Translations under genes and position numbers: made by a program
Notes under the pieces: generated by a model
What the model saw: the letters and a program-made list of their open reading frames with translations, nothing else
The model's database searches: none
Told to the model about the DNA's origin: nothing
Shown: positions 61,007-64,000 of the stretch, piece after piece
Numbering within the stretch: the first letter of the stretch is position 1
Layout: every line of letters starts with the position of its first letter
Source: Bradyrhizobium sp. CCBAU 53340
GTDB taxonomy: Bacteria; Pseudomonadota; Alphaproteobacteria; Rhizobiales; Xanthobacteraceae
Length of the DNA: 64,000 bases
Reading direction: 5' to 3'
Assembly: GCF_015291645.1 (NCBI RefSeq)
Contig: NZ_CP030055.1
Location: 2,914,001 to 2,978,000 of the forward strand

Positions 61007-64000
61007 ATGCTGCAGGCGGTCGAATCCGCAAATCCGGGAAGTGGCGATGAGCCGTGGGTCGGGCGTTCGATCGAGCGCTTCGAGGACGCCGCGCTGCTCA
61101 GCGGCCGCGGTCGCTTCATCGACGATCTCGGCGTTCAGCCCGGCACGCTGCACGCAACCATCCTGCGCTCACCGCACGCGCATGCCGACATTCTCTCGAT
61201 CGATGCTGAAGCTGCAAGGCGCCTGCCGGGCGTCGCCGCGGTTCTGACCGGCAGCGACGTCAAGGCCGTCACCGCGAGCCTCGTCGTCGGCGTGAAGGCG
61301 CCGGTCGAGTGCTGGCCGATCGCGATGGATCGCGTGCGCTATGTCGGCGAGCCCGTCGCCGTGGTCGTCGCCACCGATCGTGCGCGCGCAGAGGATGCCG
61401 CCGAGCTCATCAACGTCGAGTACCGCCCGCGCGGCGCCGTCGTCGATCCGCTGGGCGCGCTCGCCGCGGGTGCGCCGGTGCTGCATGACGGCTTTCCCGG
61501 CAATCTTGCCAGCGACCGCTCGTTCCGCTATGGCGATCCTGAAAAGGCCTTTGCGGATGCGCCGCATCGCCTCTCCATCGACATCAGATATCCGCGCAAC
61601 TCCTGCACGCCGATCGAGACCTATGGCGTCGTCGCATCGCATGACGCCGGCGAGGATGCCTACGAGGTGCTCGCCAATTTCCAGGGCCCGTTCAGCATCC
61701 ATACGGTCATTGCGCGCGCGCTGAAAGTGCCGGGCAACCGGCTGCGGCTGCGCACGCCGCCGGACTCCGGCGGTAGCTTTGGCGTCAAGCAGGGGGTGTT
61801 TCCCTACATCGTGCTGATTGCGGCCGCTGCGCGCGTCACGGGACGGCCGGTGAAGTGGATCGAGGACCGGCTCGAGCACCTGACCGCTTCGGTGTCGGCC
61901 ACCAATCGCGCGACGACCTTGTCGGCGGCCGTCGCGGCCGACGGCAAGATTCTCGCGCTTGACTGGGATCAGGTCGAGGATTGCGGCGCCCATCTGCGTG
62001 CGCCAGAGCCGGCGACGCTCTATCGCATGCACGGCAATCTGACCGGCGCCTACGACATCCACAACGTCAGGATTCGCAATCGCGTCGTCGTCACCAACAA
62101 GACCCCGACCGGGCTCAATCGCGGCTTTGGCGGCCCGCAGGTCTATTTCGCGCTCGAACGTCTGGTGCAGCGGATCGCGATCTGCCTCGGCCTCGATCCG
62201 CTCGATGTGATCGAGCGCAATCTGATCGACGCCGGTGCGTTCCCGTATCGCACTGCGACCGGCGCGTTGCTCGATTCCGGCAATTACCAGGAAGCCGTTG
62301 CTCGTGCGGTGGAGCAGGGCAGGCTCGCCGAGCTGAAGGCGAAGCGCGACGAGGCGCGGGCCCAGGGCCGTCTCTACGGCATCGGCTTCACCGCGGTGGT
62401 CGAGCCCAGCGTCTCCAACATGGGCTACATCACGACCGTGCTGACGGCGGCCGAGCGCCGCAAGGCTGGTCCCAAGAACGGCGCGCAGGCAACCGCGACC
62501 GTCGGGCTCGATCCGGTCGGCAGCGTCACCGTGCACGTCGCCTCGGTACCGCAGGGGCAGGGCCATCGCACCGTGCTGTCGCAGGTCGTCGCCGACGTCT
62601 TCGGTCTCCAGCCCAAGGATATCCGCGTCAACACCGAGATCGACACCGCCAAGGATGCCTGGTCGATCGCGTCGGGCAATTACGCCAGCCGTTTTGCTGC
62701 GGCGGTGGCGGGCACGGCGAAGATCGCGGCCGAGCGCGTCGCCGGCCGTCTCGCTCGCATCGCCGCGAGCCAGCTCAACGTCGAGGCCGCGGACATCGTG
62801 TTCGCAAAAGGCTTCGTTGCTTCGAAGCACAATCCTGAGAACCGCATCGCGTTCTCGCGGGTCGCCGCGCTCAGCCATTGGTCACCGGGCTCGCTGCCTG
62901 ACGATGCCGGCCAGACCATCCGAGAGACCGTGTTCTGGACGCCGCCCGAGCTCACGCCGCCCGACGAGGACGACCGCATCAACTCCTCGCTCTGCCACGG
63001 TTTCATCTTCGATTTCTGCGGTGTCGAGATCGATCCTGTGACGCTGGAGACGCGGATCGACCGCTACGTCACCATGCACGATTGCGGCACTATCCTGCAT
63101 GCTGGCATGGTCAACGGCCAAATCCGCGGCGGCTTCACGCAGGCGCTCGGGGCAGCGCTCCTTGAGGAATATGCCTATGCCGAGGACGGCAGCTTCCTGA
63201 CGGGCACGCTTGCCGACTATCTGCTGCCGACCACCACCGAGGTGCCGGAGCCCGAGATATTCCACATGGAGACGCCGTCGCCGTTCACGCCGCTCGGTGC
63301 AAAAGGCGTCGGCGAAGGCAATTGCATGTCGACGCCGGTGTGCCTCGCCAATGCGGTAGCCGATGCACTTGGCGTTGCCGGCGTCACCTTGCCGCTGGTG
63401 CCGGCGCGGCTCGTGGAGCTCGTGCGCGGCGCCGAGCCGCCGCCTCCCGCGGGTCGTGCGACCGCTGCCTCCGCGCGCGATGGTGATCGGCGCTTGCGGG
63501 GTGAGGGGCAGGCTGTGGTGAAGGGCGCGCCCGAACAGGTCTGGGCCATGCTGCTCGATCCCGCGACGCTGCAATCGGTCATTCCGGGCTGCCAGCGCGT
63601 AGACAAGGTCACCGACACCCATTTCCGCGCCGATGTCTCGCTCGGCATCGGCCCCGTCACCGGCCGCTATCGCGCCGATGTCGAGCTGTTCGACCTCGAC
63701 CCGCCACGCGCAGTCACCTTGCGCGGCAGCGCCACCGGTGCGCTCGGCTTCGGCAATGCCGAGGGACGCATCACGCTGGCGCCCGATGACAATGGCGGAA
63801 CCAAGCTGACTTACAGCTATGACGCCGCGATCGGCGGCAAGGTCGCCAGCATTGGCGGCCGCCTGCTCGATGGCGCAACGCGCGTGATCATCGGCCAGTT
63901 CTTCACCGCGCTCGCCCGCAAGGCCGGCGGCGGTGGCGCGGAGGCTGGCGGCTTCTCGCTGGTCGCGCTGCTCGCGAAGGCGGCCAGCCTGTTCGGAGGG
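61007..64000 (+). CDS. xanthine dehydrogenase family molybdopterin large subunit fused to CoxG-like domain (partial)
   Basis: The frame runs 998 codons without a stop to the window edge. ATG 61007 has GGAGGT ten bases upstream. Residues about 15-770 form the molybdenum-binding large subunit (SIERFEDAALLSGRGRFIDD; NFQGPFSIH; LNRGFGGPQVYFALERLVQR; PLGAKGVGEGN with the catalytic Glu). Residues about 820-970 are an SRPBCC/CoxG domain (GEGQAVVKGAPEQVWAMLLD; TLQSVIPGCQRVDKVTDTHF). Such hydroxylases act on aromatic or heterocyclic aldehydes and acids. The FAD and 2Fe-2S subunits are not in the window. The last bases GLFGG suggest the end is near. Confidence 0.9.
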   Translation, partial: MLQAVESANPGSGDEPWVGRSIERFEDAALLSGRGRFIDDLGVQPGTLHATILRSPHAHADILSIDAEAARRLPGVAAVLTGSDVKAVTASLVVGVKAPVECWPIAMDRVRYVGEPVAVVVATDRARAEDAAELINVEYRPRGAVVDPLGALAAGAPVLHDGFPGNLASDRSFRYGDPEKAFADAPHRLSIDIRYPRNSCTPIETYGVVASHDAGEDAYEVLANFQGPFSIHTVIARALKVPGNRLRLRTPPDSGGSFGVKQGVFPYIVLIAAAARVTGRPVKWIEDRLEHLTASVSATNRATTLSAAVAADGKILALDWDQVEDCGAHLRAPEPATLYRMHGNLTGAYDIHNVRIRNRVVVTNKTPTGLNRGFGGPQVYFALERLVQRIAICLGLDPLDVIERNLIDAGAFPYRTATGALLDSGNYQEAVARAVEQGRLAELKAKRDEARAQGRLYGIGFTAVVEPSVSNMGYITTVLTAAERRKAGPKNGAQATATVGLDPVGSVTVHVASVPQGQGHRTVLSQVVADVFGLQPKDIRVNTEIDTAKDAWSIASGNYASRFAAAVAGTAKIAAERVAGRLARIAASQLNVEAADIVFAKGFVASKHNPENRIAFSRVAALSHWSPGSLPDDAGQTIRETVFWTPPELTPPDEDDRINSSLCHGFIFDFCGVEIDPVTLETRIDRYVTMHDCGTILHAGMVNGQIRGGFTQALGAALLEEYAYAEDGSFLTGTLADYLLPTTTEVPEPEIFHMETPSPFTPLGAKGVGEGNCMSTPVCLANAVADALGVAGVTLPLVPARLVELVRGAEPPPPAGRATAASARDGDRRLRGEGQAVVKGAPEQVWAMLLDPATLQSVIPGCQRVDKVTDTHFRADVSLGIGPVTGRYRADVELFDLDPPRAVTLRGSATGALGFGNAEGRITLAPDDNGGTKLTYSYDAAIGGKVASIGGRLLDGATRVIIGQFFTALARKAGGGGAEAGGFSLVALLAKAASLFGG

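Noticed and set aside
61169..62878. 569-residue open frame antisense to the molybdenum hydroxylase
   Set aside because: It shows no domain, and the plus strand frame is continuous over 998 codons with clear family motifs.
1..64000. CRISPR array
   Set aside because: No regularly spaced direct repeats were seen anywhere; the only strong repeats are palindromic units and short operators.

Overview
The window is GC-rich, densely coded DNA from an alphaproteobacterium. The gene families, the small secreted proteins and the intergenic palindromes look like Bradyrhizobium or a close relative. This is inferred from recognised families, not from a database search. About 65 protein genes, two tRNAs (Thr-TGT, Tyr-GTA), two pseudogenes, several hairpin terminators and two palindromic intergenic repeats can be supported.

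Positions 1-24000 are mostly housekeeping and conserved-hypothetical genes: an APC permease cut by the left edge, yidD, an IscU/NifU-type scaffold protein, folE, hisI, a lytic transglycosylase, a DUF2336 protein, an Hpt protein next to a CheY-like regulator, a DUF2975/XRE pair, NAD kinase, an S10-type peptidase, a beta-lactamase-fold hydrolase, and many small secreted or lipoprotein genes. Positions 24000-29000 hold tRNA-Thr, three small secreted proteins, a repeat touching the rlmB stop codon, and tRNA-Tyr with a 5'-truncated integrase beside it, the scar of an old integration.

Positions 29255-41458 form an amide/urea utilisation block. A LuxR-type response regulator overlaps an unusual 1123-residue hybrid kinase whose N-terminal half is an NCS1-type permease. 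Divergent from it runs a Urt/Fmd-type ABC importer (five genes), then FmdA-type formamidase, FmdB zinc-ribbon protein and an AmiE aliphatic amidase. The likely logic is sensing of amide or urea by the permease-kinase, import, and hydrolysis to ammonia by two unrelated amidases.

Positions 42160-55526 are the most novel part: a catabolic cluster with a 3-oxo-tetronate kinase-like (DUF1537) protein, a class II aldolase, an AroE-like dehydrogenase, a polyamine-type ABC importer (four genes), N,N-dimethylformamidase-like small and large subunits, a second DMFase-like protein, a GntR regulator and a class III aminotransferase. Three copies of the palindrome TGATATATCA lie in front of the three transcription units, one of them between the divergent GntR and aminotransferase genes, so the cluster looks like a single GntR regulon. 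The substrate is unknown; an N-substituted amide whose acid part enters a tetronate route is a reasonable guess.

After a decayed stretch with a frameshifted Bug/TctC pseudogene, positions 56714-64000 hold a LysR regulator divergent from a UbiX/UbiD decarboxylase pair, an AraC regulator, and a molybdopterin hydroxylase large subunit fused to a CoxG-like domain that comes within a few residues of, or past, the right edge. This looks like an aromatic or heteroaromatic acid degradation locus.
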